Shown: piece after piece, positions 7,777-15,675 of the stretch
Layout: each line of letters starts with the position of its first letter
Numbering within the stretch: the first letter of the stretch is position 1
Assembly (NCBI RefSeq): GCF_040438885.1
Contig: NZ_CP159218.1
Span: 4,154,001 to 4,218,000 of the forward strand
Source of the DNA: Nakamurella sp. A5-74
Lineage (GTDB): Bacteria > Actinomycetota > Actinomycetes > Mycobacteriales > Nakamurellaceae
Length of the DNA stretch: 64,000 nt
Direction of reading: 5' to 3'
Made by a program: the position numbers and the translations under genes
The notes under the pieces: model-generated
The model's input: only the letters and a program-made list of their open reading frames with translations
Told to the model about the DNA's origin: nothing
The model's database searches: none

Positions 7777-9029
7777 CGACTGTCCTGTCCTGGGATCGGG
7801 GACGGCGAATCGCCGACCGGGACGGTCACTTCGACCCGCCATCCGTCCACCGCGTCGCCACCGGTGACCGGACCGGCTCGCACGGTGCCGTCCACCTCGC
7901 GGACCCGCTCGCGCATCCCGAGCAGCCCGAGCCCTGATCCACTGGTCAGCGACGGAACATGCTGCGGCGCTGCATGATTCGTCACCCGCAGGGTGACGGT
8001 GCCGGTCTTGGTGTCCGCACCGCCATCGGCATGGGCATCGGCCGACAGCGTTCCGAACACCAGCTCGATCTGCACGGCGGCCCCCGGCGCGTACTTGCGG
8101 GCATTGGTCAGCGACTCCTGCAAGGCACGGTGGACGGCATCCGCGGCTCGCGCTGCCACGACCTGCTCGCGGCCACGCACCTCGAGCTGTGTCCCTGCGG
8201 GCGCGGACGTCGCCACCGTGTCGCGCAGTCGGTCGCCGAGCGGACCGGAGTCCTCCCGCAGCGCCCGCACGGCGCTGCCGGCCTCGAGCATGCCTGCCCG
8301 GACCAGACCCTGTGCCGTGGCCACCGCACTTCGGGCTCTGTCGGTGGCGCCCGCTTCCAGCAGTGCGTCAACGGCTTCGAGCTGCAGGTTGACACCCGCG
8401 AGGGAGTGGGCGAGCACGTCGTGCAGCTCGCGGGCGATGCGGTTCCGCTCGGTGAGGGTGGCAGCATCGGCGGTCGCCTCCGCAGCCGCGGCAGCGCTCA
8501 CCGCCGCACTCTGCAGCGCCAGCGCGGTTTCGACCCGGTTGCGGTTGGCGACGCCGACGAAGACCGGGAGTCCGGTCAGCGCGCCGACGTACCAGGGAAC
8601 GTCGATCACCCCGGCGTGGTCGCCCACCAGCAGTGCCAGCGCCCCTGCCGCCGACATCGCCGCAGCCCACCCGACGCCTTCGTAGTCGGGGCGCCGGTAG
8701 CCGATGTGGCCGGCGAAGAAGTACCCGAACAGCGACGCGACGCCGTGCGGATCGACGCCCATCAGCCCGGCCGCAGCGAGCACCGAGGCGCCGCTGTTGA
8801 CGCGCAGGGCGACGACTGACAGCCGATCGTCCGGCACGATCCGCACCAGACTGAGGCCGACGTTGATCGCCAGCAGCACCCAGACCCACCACTGGTGCGG
8901 CGCATCCGCTCCGAGGAACTGCGTGAGGGTGAAGATTCCGATCGCCGCCGAGACGGCGAGTTGCCGCCACGGGTTGTCCCGTGGCGGCAGTCGCAGCGGT
9001 AACGGCGTGCTCACCGCATCATGATCCAC
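7773..9029 (-). CDS. DesK/NarX-type sensor histidine kinase
   Basis: A 418-residue kinase. The N-terminal part (residues about 22-165) has five or six hydrophobic segments and no large extracellular loop, suggesting it senses within the membrane. A HisKA_3 dimerisation domain carries the phospho-acceptor His at about 203 (RIARELHDVLAHSLAG). The C-terminal HATPase domain has an N-box (HRALQESLTNARKYAPG) and G-box (GSGLGLLGMRERV). It is the cognate partner of the overlapping response regulator. It starts 36 bp after the membrane protein gene at 9066, so the three form one operon. A GTG five codons downstream (9014) is an alternative start. Confidence 0.92.
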   Translation of the reverse strand: MDHDAVSTPLPLRLPPRDNPWRQLAVSAAIGIFTLTQFLGADAPHQWWVWVLLAINVGLSLVRIVPDDRLSVVALRVNSGASVLAAAGLMGVDPHGVASLFGYFFAGHIGYRRPDYEGVGWAAAMSAAGALALLVGDHAGVIDVPWYVGALTGLPVFVGVANRNRVETALALQSAAVSAAAAAEATADAATLTERNRIARELHDVLAHSLAGVNLQLEAVDALLEAGATDRARSAVATAQGLVRAGMLEAGSAVRALREDSGPLGDRLRDTVATSAPAGTQLEVRGREQVVAARAADAVHRALQESLTNARKYAPGAAVQIELVFGTLSADAHADGGADTKTGTVTLRVTNHAAPQHVPSLTSGSGLGLLGMRERVREVDGTVRAGPVTGGDAVDGWRVEVTVPVGDSPSPIPGQDSR

Positions 9030-9065
9030 CGCGCGGGGCGCGGATCGCGCACCGAGGTACGCGGT

Positions 9066-9626
9066 TCACGACGCCCACGTCGTGTCGGCGCCGACGCGGG
9101 CCGGGTTCGTCGGCGCCGTGCGCACGGCACCGTCGCGATCCGTCGACCAGACCAACTCGACACCGAGTTCGCGGGCCGCACGCACCGAGCGGAGGTGGAC
9201 CACCCCCGACTCGGCGAGGATCCCGCACCCGATCGCCAGCATGATCGACTGCTCCGCCAGCGTCGACGCTCCTGCACCGACGAACCCGGCCAGCGGAATG
9301 AGCGCGGCCTTCACCGCGATGTTGACCACCCAGAGCAGGATCGTGCTGAACCGGTATCGCATCCAAAGCTGGCCCTCGCGGGCGCCGAAGCCGATGGTCC
9401 CGCCGCGTACCGCGCCGATCAGCACACTCACCAGCACACCTGCGGCGGCCACCCCGATCGCCGCAGCGCTCGCCGAACCGAGGTTCTTGATCTCGGTCGC
9501 GCCGATCACCGTCAGGATCACCGGCATCAGCAGCAGCGACTTGAGCTCCACCCGTTGGCCGGCCAGCCGGCGCACGAACAGATAGCCGACGCCCAGGACG
9601 ATTGCTGCGATACCGATGGGGCTCAT
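9066..9626 (-). CDS. Integral membrane protein, CcdC/DUF1453-like, first gene of a two-component operon
   Basis: A 186-residue protein with about four to five hydrophobic helices. It has a basic turn after the first helix (FVRRLAGQRVELKSLLLMP) and a G-rich, R-containing turn (GAVRGGTIGFGAREGQ) in the middle, as in CcdC/DUF1453-type proteins. The C-terminal 35 residues are hydrophilic. A clear AGGAGG precedes the ATG at 9626. It heads the operon with the kinase (9029) and regulator (7776), and its topology parallels the protein at 6263-6802, whose promoter shares the same 26-nt element. It could be an accessory sensor or an effector of the system. This is inference from context. Confidence 0.75.
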   Translation of the reverse strand: MSPIGIAAIVLGVGYLFVRRLAGQRVELKSLLLMPVILTVIGATEIKNLGSASAAAIGVAAAGVLVSVLIGAVRGGTIGFGAREGQLWMRYRFSTILLWVVNIAVKAALIPLAGFVGAGASTLAEQSIMLAIGCGILAESGVVHLRSVRAARELGVELVWSTDRDGAVRTAPTNPARVGADTTWAS

Positions 9627-9714
9627 GGTGTTCTGCCTCCTGCTCGGGTCGGATCCGGATGATCCGATCTGCCGCCGACGACGCTACGAAGATCGGCGCA
9701 GGGTCACCTCGGAG

Positions 9715-9761
9715 CACGGGTGGAGATCCGGGTGGAGAAGCCGGACGGACCGGGGTGGATT
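9715..9761 (-). promoter_or_regulatory. Direct-repeat promoter element of the two-component operon
   Basis: Read on the minus strand, two exact TCTCCACCC boxes (9738-9730 and 9726-9718) are spaced 12 bp apart. A degenerate third box (7 of 9) lies at 9761-9753. The 26-nt core 9740-9715 matches 6142-6167 at 25 of 26 positions, and that site has the same position and orientation relative to its own downstream gene. The element is 90-115 bp upstream of the ATG at 9626. It could equally affect the GH25 gene on the plus strand. Confidence 0.6.
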
Positions 9762-9802
9762 CCCACCAATTGATTGCCTCGGGCAGAAGATTTTTGCGTT
9801 TC

Positions 9803-9816
9803 GAGTCGCGCGACTC
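9803..9816. promoter_or_regulatory. Perfect 14-bp palindrome upstream of the lysozyme gene
   Basis: GAGTCGCGCGACTC at 9803-9816 is self-complementary. It lies in the 315-bp divergent region between 9626 and 9942, about 125 bp upstream of the GH25 start codon. The binding protein is unknown. Its high G+C content makes chance occurrence possible. Confidence 0.35.
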
Positions 9817-9941
9817 CGGCCGCAGTCGTACGTTCGATCTGCAGTGACACCGCCGCAGCGCCCGCCGTCGGGGCGGACGCACCACCGGAGATCGCGCTAC
9901 CGGACCACCATCGGGTCGGCGCACGAAGGAGAAGGTTCGTC

Positions 9942-10778
9942 ATGAGGGCACTTCACAGAGCACGACTGATCGCCACCGTGGGAGCGGCTGTACTGACCGG
10001 ACTGTTGACAACAGCCGGCCAGGCCTCCGCAGCCGAGAACACCGCGACCCCCGGCCATCCCGCCGTCACCCAGCGCGGTGAGGCCTACGCGGGCTGGCAC
10101 GAAGCGACGGCGGCCAACGGCGCGACGCCAGACGGAGCACGCGTCCAGGACATCAACGCAGCTGCAAATCCGATCGGTATCGACGTGTCCAGCTACCAGG
10201 GCAACGTCGACTGGGCCTCCTACTGGAACCAGGGCTACCGGTTCGCGTACACCAAGGCGACCGAGGGTGACTACTACACCAGCGATTACTTCAGCCAGCA
10301 GTACACCGGGTCCTACAACCAGGGATTCATCCGCGGCGCGTACCACTTCGGGATCCCGAACGGATCGAGCGGTGCCAGCCAGGCCCAGTACTTCGTCAGT
10401 CACGGTGGCGGCTGGAGCGCCGACGGCAAGACGTTGCCCGGCATGCTCGACATGGAGTTCAACCCGTACGGCGCCACCTGCTACGGCCTGAGCCAGGCGG
10501 CGCTGACCAACTGGATCAAGGACTTCACCAACACCTATCGGTCCCTCACCGGACGGGACGCGGTGATCTACACGAACACCGGCTGGTGGAACCAGTGCGT
10601 CAACTCGTCAGCTTTCGGCGCGACCAACCCGTTGTGGGTGGCCAACTATTCGTCCTCGACACCACCGGTGCCGGCCGGCTGGGGTTACTACACCTTCCAC
10701 CAGTACAGCAGCGACCCGGTCGACCAGAACCGCTTCAACGGCACGATGGATCGTCTGATCGCCCTGGCCACCGGCTGA
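9942..10778 (+). CDS. Secreted GH25 family lysozyme (1,4-beta-N-acetylmuramidase)
   Basis: A 278-residue exported cell-wall hydrolase. Residues 1-31 are a Sec signal peptide (basic start, hydrophobic core, QASA cleavage near 30). The GH25 domain starts at about residue 78 (IGIDVSSYQG with D81). It shows YTKATEGDYYTS and has the catalytic D-x-E pair in MLDMEFN (D170, E172). The fold closes with YTFHQYSSD. Enzymes of this family cleave the MurNAc-GlcNAc bond of peptidoglycan. GAAGGAGAAGG upstream fixes the ATG at 9942, although the frame is open further upstream. Its role could be cell-wall remodelling or defence. It neighbours the two-component operon promoter. Confidence 0.93.
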   Translation: MRALHRARLIATVGAAVLTGLLTTAGQASAAENTATPGHPAVTQRGEAYAGWHEATAANGATPDGARVQDINAAANPIGIDVSSYQGNVDWASYWNQGYRFAYTKATEGDYYTSDYFSQQYTGSYNQGFIRGAYHFGIPNGSSGASQAQYFVSHGGGWSADGKTLPGMLDMEFNPYGATCYGLSQAALTNWIKDFTNTYRSLTGRDAVIYTNTGWWNQCVNSSAFGATNPLWVANYSSSTPPVPAGWGYYTFHQYSSDPVDQNRFNGTMDRLIALATG

Positions 10779-11083
10779 GCGGCTGACGGGTTCCGACGCC
10801 CTCCTCCGTCGCTCGCACGACCGGCGACCTCTCGGTGGTCGAGGTGGATGGGCCCAGCGGCACGGAGTGATGCGGGGCGGACCGAGACGAGATCCCGTCC
10901 ACCCCGGCCGGTCCGGAACACCAGCACCGATGCCCCGATCGTCACCGACGGTCGGGGCACCGGTGGGCGCCCATGGGCCCGGTCCGCTCGCCCGCTACAC
11001 CGTCACCATCACCAGCGCCGAGATTCGCAGGTGGTTCCGATGCTGCTACCGAGCCTGCGGCGAGGCCCTGGGTGTTCCGGTCG
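10779..11083. other. Gap of 305 bp with one hairpin
   Basis: I see no gene in this stretch. It contains a hairpin, TGCCCCGA (10931-10938) pairing with TCGGGGCA (10952-10959) with a partly paired loop. This hairpin could terminate the GH25 transcript or the decayed minus-strand gene next to it. Confidence 0.4.
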
Positions 11084-11630
11084 TCATGACCGCCGGATCG
11101 TGACGGTGGGGTGGAGCCCCCCATCGCCCACAACAGTGATGTCGACGCCGTTGCCTGCAAAACTCAGCGGGTCGATGGCCACGCTCTTGGACTTCGGGTA
11201 CCCCATTCCCGGGAGGGCGTCCTGGTAGTACTGCAAGGCTTCGTCCGCAGTCGCTCCGTCGAGCGACACGACAACCGCGCCGTCGGTGACACGAGGCGAA
11301 CCAGCTGTGGTACCGGGCGGGAGTGGAAAGTTGCTGCGCTGCAGCTCATTCAGCCATCGCGGTGTTACCGATCACCCGGGCCCGATTCGTGGTGGCGAGT
11401 TCTTCGGTTCGGCTGGTCGGAGCGCGGCCCCACAGGGCGGGATGGCCCGCGATGAGGAACTCCATGGTGGCACCGAAACCGTCCGCCTCGCGACGCGGCG
11501 CCCTGTCACCCGACCCGTCGGGTGACAGGTGCGCGGCCTCAGGTGGGGTGATTCCCAGAGCCAGCAACAGGATCGCGCTCCCCATCGGTGGTGCGCCGCC
11601 GAACGGTTGCACGACAGCTGTTCTCAGCAA
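11084..11630 (-). pseudogene. Possible frameshifted hypothetical gene
   Basis: The frame ending at 11084 encodes a protein-like stretch (PLPPGTTAGSPRV, then SLDGATADEALQYYQDALPG and GVDITVVGDGG). That frame is open only back to about 11365, where no ATG or GTG gives a full start; an internal GTG at 11269 would leave 61 residues. A second minus-strand frame, 11630-11346, ends exactly where the first begins, and a single-base indel near 11350 would fuse them into about 180 residues with a hydrophobic N-terminal segment (AILLLALGI). No family is recognised. It may be a decayed gene, a sequencing indel or just the small 61-residue protein. Confidence 0.35.
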
Positions 11631-11696
11631 GCCCTCAGGTGGGCACAGCCATCATCACCGAGGGGCACGATCCACTTCTCAGGACGGACGTCAACA

Positions 11697-12893
11697 ATGC
11701 AAACGATCACCGGACGAACCCATCGCAGTCAGGTGCTGCTCTCCAAGGTTCCCGAGGTCACGCTGTTCTTCTGGATCATCAAGATCCTCTGCACCACCGT
11801 CGGTGAGACAGCAGCGGACTTCCTCAACGTGAACCTCGGGTTCGGCCTGGGACTGACATCGCTGGTCACCGGCGCCCTGTTGGCGCTGGTGCTGGTGGCG
11901 CAGTTCCGCGCCAACCGGTACATCCCGGCGTTGTACTGGCTCACGGTCGCGCTGATCAGCGTCTTCGGCACGCTGGTCACCGACAACCTCACCGACGTCG
12001 CGGGATTTCCGCTGGAGGCCAGCACGCTGATCTTCGCGGCACTGCTCGCCACTACCTTCCTGGTCTGGTATGTGAGCGAGCGCACCCTGTCCATCCACTC
12101 CATCCTGACCCGCCGACGGGAGGCGTACTACTGGCTGACGATCCTGTTCACCTTCGCACTCGGTACCGCCGCGGGTGACCTGATGGCCGAGGGTCTCGGC
12201 CTGGGATACCTGACCACCGGACTGATCGTCGCCGGCGTCGTCGCGCTCTCGGTGATCGCCTGGAAACTGGGAGCCAATCCGATCCTCACGTTCTGGATCG
12301 CGTACATCCTGACCCGCCCGCTGGGCGCTTCGATCGGCGACTACCTGACCCAGCCTGGCGACCATGGAGGCCTGGGGCTCGGCGCGACAGTCACCAGCAT
12401 CATCTTCGGCGTCGGGATCGTCGGCATCGTGCTCTACCTGGCCATCAGCAAGAAAGACGTCATCGATCGTCCGGATGGGCCGGCACAGCATGCTCCGCGG
12501 CACGGCATCCTGCAGACGGCGATCGCCGTCGTGCTGTTCGCCACCGCCGGCAGTGTCGGCTACGCAACCAGGTCGGCTGCCCTGGCGAGCCCACCGGCAG
12601 CTGGAACCGTCACTGCTGCAGCACCTCTCGGTGATCTGACCCAGTTCCGCAGCATCGGCCAGGACTCTCTCGCGCTGCTGCAGAAGGGCGACCAGGCCGG
12701 CGCCACCACCCGGATCGACGATCTCGAATTCGCCTGGGACCAGGCCCAGGCCCGACTGAAGGCGCTCGACGGGGCCGCCTGGACGAAGGTCGACGACACG
12801 ATCGACGTCGTCCTGCGGGAGCTGCGCGCCACCAACCCGGACGTGACCCGCGAGACCGCTGCACTGAAGGACTTCATCGCCGCGACCAGCTGA
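11697..12893 (+). CDS. COG4705-family multi-pass membrane protein
   Basis: A 398-residue protein. The first 285 residues hold about eight hydrophobic helices in a repeated pattern. Each repeat has a charged D or E inside a helix (KVPEVTLFFWIIKILCTTVGE at the start, later VTDNLTD, TAAGDLMAEG, ASIGDYL), which is the hallmark of the COG4705 uncharacterised membrane family. Unusually, after a further helix at about 285-300, a soluble C-terminal tail of roughly 100 residues follows (DLTQFRSIGQDSLALLQKGD ... DDTIDVVLRELR). It looks helical and resembles small periplasmic domains in cation-related proteins. The ATG at 11697 follows AGGACGG. Transport or metal sensing is possible but unproven. Confidence 0.8.
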   Translation: MQTITGRTHRSQVLLSKVPEVTLFFWIIKILCTTVGETAADFLNVNLGFGLGLTSLVTGALLALVLVAQFRANRYIPALYWLTVALISVFGTLVTDNLTDVAGFPLEASTLIFAALLATTFLVWYVSERTLSIHSILTRRREAYYWLTILFTFALGTAAGDLMAEGLGLGYLTTGLIVAGVVALSVIAWKLGANPILTFWIAYILTRPLGASIGDYLTQPGDHGGLGLGATVTSIIFGVGIVGIVLYLAISKKDVIDRPDGPAQHAPRHGILQTAIAVVLFATAGSVGYATRSAALASPPAAGTVTAAAPLGDLTQFRSIGQDSLALLQKGDQAGATTRIDDLEFAWDQAQARLKALDGAAWTKVDDTIDVVLRELRATNPDVTRETAALKDFIAATS

Positions 12894-12929
12894 CCGGGTC
12901 CTACCTCGCGCAGCCCGTGACCCTCCGGT

Positions 12930-14243
12930 TCACCGGATCGGGGGTGCGGGCGGCGTCAGCACGATGGTGAAGGTGGTCGGCTCGGTCCGGCTCAGGAGCA
13001 GTCGACCACCGACCGCCTCCACCAACTCACGACTGACGGACAGCCCGATGCCGCTCCCGTCCGCCCCGGACACACCCCGCTCGAACGCGTCCTCAGGCGC
13101 CAGCACCATCGCACCCTCGTCGGCGATGTCGATCAGCACCGCGGCGTCACCGAGTTCGCGCCCGGTGACGGTGAGGGTGCCGCGACCGTGTCGGAGGCTG
13201 TTGTCGATCAGCGCGTCGAGGACCTGGCGGAGCACCTGGCCGGGCAGCAGCGTTCCGGCGACGGAGGTCGCGACGTCGATCCGGATGATGCGACCGTGCG
13301 CTGCGAACCGTCCGTGCCAGTGCTTCTCGCGTCGATCCAACAGATCCGCCAACGGTTCACTCGGCCCGGAGGACCAGTGCTGCTCCCGGCCGCCGGCCAA
13401 CCGGAGGACGTCATCGAGACGACGGTGCAGCTCTTCCACCTGACGGCGGCTGTCCCGCAGGTGTTCCCTGAGCACTTCCGAGCCGGACTCAGGGTCGTCC
13501 AGCGCGCCGTCCAACCCCAGTTGCAAACCGGCCAGTGGGGTTCGGAGTTGATGGGAGGCGTTGAGCGTGAACTGCCTACCGCGATCGAGCAGCTCCGACA
13601 ACCGGTCGACCATGAAGTTCTGGGTGGCGGCGACCTGCGCGATCTCGCGGATCCTGCTCGTCCTCGCGCGCGCTGTGAGGTCGCCGTCCGCGATGCGGAG
13701 CGATACCGCCGACAAGTCCTCCAACGGCTCGCTGAGCAGCCGGGCCTGCCGTCGAGCGACGAGCAGTGTCGCCGTCAACGCAAGCAGCACCAGGATCAGC
13801 TCTGCGATCCAGGTCAGGATGATCCGCCGCCACACCGTCGCGACCGGAACCGAGGCTCGCACTGCGGCGATCACCGTCTCGTTCGCCGAGACCGGCACCA
13901 CGACGACCACTTGCCCGTCGAATCTCCCGTCGACCGCAGACCCCGCCCGAACACCGACCCCCAGTGGTTCTTCCAGAGTCGCAGGACCGCTGCCGACGAC
14001 GCGCCGCCCTTCCTGGTCGTAGACCGCGACGTTCGTGTCAGCCTCGAGCTGGGCGAGTTCCACCGGGTCTCCCGCCGCGAAGGAGGGCCCCACCCGGGTC
14101 ACCGCGCTGAGTGCTTCACGTTCCAGTTCGCGCTGCTCATCGTCGAAGAACCAGAACCGGGCGACGACACCCAGCGGCACCGCAAACGTCAGCAGCGCCA
14201 GGGCAACGACGATCAGGACGGTACGGATCACGAGCCGGCGCAT
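12930..14243 (-). CDS. HisKA-type sensor histidine kinase (probable partner of the 19071 regulator)
   Basis: A 437-residue classical kinase. TM1 is at residues about 7-28, an extracytoplasmic sensor at about 29-135, TM2 at about 141-163 and HAMP at about 164-215. HisKA carries the phospho-acceptor H231 in NASHQLRTPLAG. The HATPase domain has an N-box (DALIDNSLRHG) and G-box (DGSGIGLSVSRELV). It is divergent from the ABC exporter operon beginning at 14366, whose last gene is an OmpR-type regulator without a kinase beside it, so the pair is probably split across the operon (inference). An inverted repeat, GGAGGT-N8-ACCTCC, lies just upstream. Confidence 0.9.
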   Translation of the reverse strand: MRRLVIRTVLIVVALALLTFAVPLGVVARFWFFDDEQRELEREALSAVTRVGPSFAAGDPVELAQLEADTNVAVYDQEGRRVVGSGPATLEEPLGVGVRAGSAVDGRFDGQVVVVVPVSANETVIAAVRASVPVATVWRRIILTWIAELILVLLALTATLLVARRQARLLSEPLEDLSAVSLRIADGDLTARARTSRIREIAQVAATQNFMVDRLSELLDRGRQFTLNASHQLRTPLAGLQLGLDGALDDPESGSEVLREHLRDSRRQVEELHRRLDDVLRLAGGREQHWSSGPSEPLADLLDRREKHWHGRFAAHGRIIRIDVATSVAGTLLPGQVLRQVLDALIDNSLRHGRGTLTVTGRELGDAAVLIDIADEGAMVLAPEDAFERGVSGADGSGIGLSVSRELVEAVGGRLLLSRTEPTTFTIVLTPPAPPIR

Positions 14244-14267
14244 CGCCCCATCATGGTCGCCGTTGCG

Positions 14268-14287
14268 GGAGGTTCGGGGCGACCTCC
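14268..14287. promoter_or_regulatory. Inverted repeat GGAGGT-N8-ACCTCC between kinase and exporter operon
   Basis: GGAGGT (14268-14273) and ACCTCC (14282-14287) pair perfectly with an 8-bp spacer in the 122-bp divergent gap. It is a candidate site for the OmpR-type regulator at 19071. However, OmpR-type proteins more often use direct repeats, so the assignment is weak. Confidence 0.3.
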
Positions 14288-14365
14288 GATCACGGATGCA
14301 GGATTTTGCCGACCGCTTACCTTCACCTCGCCGTTGCCTTGCCGGCCGGTTCCTACCGTCGAGGA

Positions 14366-15010
14366 ATGGACACGAACCCCCTTCCCTCTGCGCGCAGGTC
14401 GACCGGCGCCGTCCTGGTCGGTGCGGCAGCTCTGGTGCTCAGCCTGGCCGCGTGCAGTGCACCCGGAACGCCCGCGACCGGTGCACCCTCCGGCCAGATC
14501 TCCTCCTCTGCGCCGACGTCAGTACCGCTGACCGAATCGAACCCGCCGGGAGACATCCCCGACAACCAGGCCTTCGTGCCTTTCACCGACCCCTCCGGTG
14601 CCGTGACCGTGAAGGTGCCCGAGGGGTGGGCGCGGACCGCCGGCGGCGATGGCGGGACGACATTCACCGACAAGTTGAACAGCATCGCGCTCCAGGTCGC
14701 TGCTGCGCCGTCCGGACTCTCACCGGCCCAGGTGCGCAGCACCGTCGTCGCGAAGCTGACATCGAAGGTGCCGGCGTTCGCCCTCGGCGATGTGCAGCAG
14801 ATCACCCGTTCCGGTTCCCCGGCGGTTCTGGTGACCTACCAGGGCGACTCCGCCCAGGACCCGGTGACCGGCAAGGTCATTCGCGACGCGTTCGAGCTGT
14901 ACGTGTTCTTCCACAACGGCACTCAGGTCTTGCTGACCCTCACCGGGCCGGCGAATGCCGACAACGTCGATCCGTGGCGGATCGTCTCCGACTCGATCAC
15001 CTGGCCATGA
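14366..15010 (+). CDS. Putative lipoprotein, first gene of the ABC exporter operon
   Basis: A 214-residue protein with a lipoprotein signal: a basic start, a hydrophobic run, and a lipobox LSLAAC with the acylated Cys at residue 30. A Ser/Thr/Pro-rich linker follows. The folded part (FTDPSGAVTVKVPEGWARTAG ... GSPAVLVTYQGDSAQDPVTGK ... VFFHNGTQVLLTL) resembles LpqN-like or PsbP-like actinobacterial lipoproteins. The stop overlaps the ATG of the first ATPase by 4 nt. It could be the extracytoplasmic partner of the exporter. GAGGA lies immediately before the ATG. Confidence 0.8.
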   Translation: MDTNPLPSARRSTGAVLVGAAALVLSLAACSAPGTPATGAPSGQISSSAPTSVPLTESNPPGDIPDNQAFVPFTDPSGAVTVKVPEGWARTAGGDGGTTFTDKLNSIALQVAAAPSGLSPAQVRSTVVAKLTSKVPAFALGDVQQITRSGSPAVLVTYQGDSAQDPVTGKVIRDAFELYVFFHNGTQVLLTLTGPANADNVDPWRIVSDSITWP

Positions 15011-15675
15011 CTGCCTCAGCGCTCCGAGCCGAGGACCTGTACCGCTTCTTCCGCACCGGTGGTGAGGAGATCCTGGCGCTGCGCGGAGTGTCGCTGGCAG
15101 TCGAATCCGGGGAGACCGTCGTCGTCGCGGGGCCGTCCGGAAGCGGCAAGTCAACACTGCTGAGCTGTCTGGCCGGTCTGGACGAACCTGCGGGCGGAAG
15201 GGTGACCGTGGGCGGGGAGCAGCTCAGTCACCGTCCCGAAGCCGTCCGGGCACGAGTACGCGGCCGCCGTATCGGCGTGTTGCTGCAGTCGCGCAACTTG
15301 ATCACGCACCTCAGTGTGCAGAACAACATCCGCATCGCCCAGACCGCCGGCAGGCGTCAGCGGAACCGGCCCACCGTCGGCCTGCTGCTGGACCAAGTAG
15401 GGCTGACGGCCCACCGGCACTCCCGACCAGCACAGCTGTCCGGCGGCGAACTCGCCCGAGCCGGGCTCGCCGTGGCCCTGGCGAACGCACCGGACATCGT
15501 GCTGGCCGACGAACCCACCGGTGAGCTCGACGGCCGCACCGAGCAGCACATCCTCACGCTGCTCCGCGATCAGGCAGGTCGGGGTGCCGCACTGCTCATC
15601 GTCACCCACAGCGCTGCGACAGTCGCCGCCGCAGATCGGGTCATCACCCTGACTGACGGACGGATCACCACATGA
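15007..15675 (+). CDS. ABC transporter ATP-binding protein (MacB/LolD type), subunit 1
   Basis: A 222-residue cytoplasmic ATPase. Walker A GPSGSGKST is at residues 42-50, the Q-loop at about 94 (LLQSRN), the signature LSGGE at 144-148, Walker B IVLADEPTGEL at about 163-173 and the switch His in IVTHS. The signature's last residue is E rather than the usual Q. It overlaps the lipoprotein gene and the second ATPase gene by 4 nt each (ATGA). Two different ATPases before one large permease suggest a heterodimeric nucleotide-binding pair (inference). Confidence 0.92.
   Translation: MTASALRAEDLYRFFRTGGEEILALRGVSLAVESGETVVVAGPSGSGKSTLLSCLAGLDEPAGGRVTVGGEQLSHRPEAVRARVRGRRIGVLLQSRNLITHLSVQNNIRIAQTAGRRQRNRPTVGLLLDQVGLTAHRHSRPAQLSGGELARAGLAVALANAPDIVLADEPTGELDGRTEQHILTLLRDQAGRGAALLIVTHSAATVAAADRVITLTDGRITT

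Noticed and set aside
9627-9941. Riboswitch (c-di-AMP type) before the GH25 gene
   Set aside because: Actinobacterial cell-wall hydrolase genes often have one, but I cannot find the conserved core sequence or its stems here.
11164-11349. Alternative small minus-strand frame within the frameshifted region
   Set aside because: Its translation is Arg/Ser/Thr-rich like a shadow frame, whereas the overlapping frame ending at 11084 reads like a protein.
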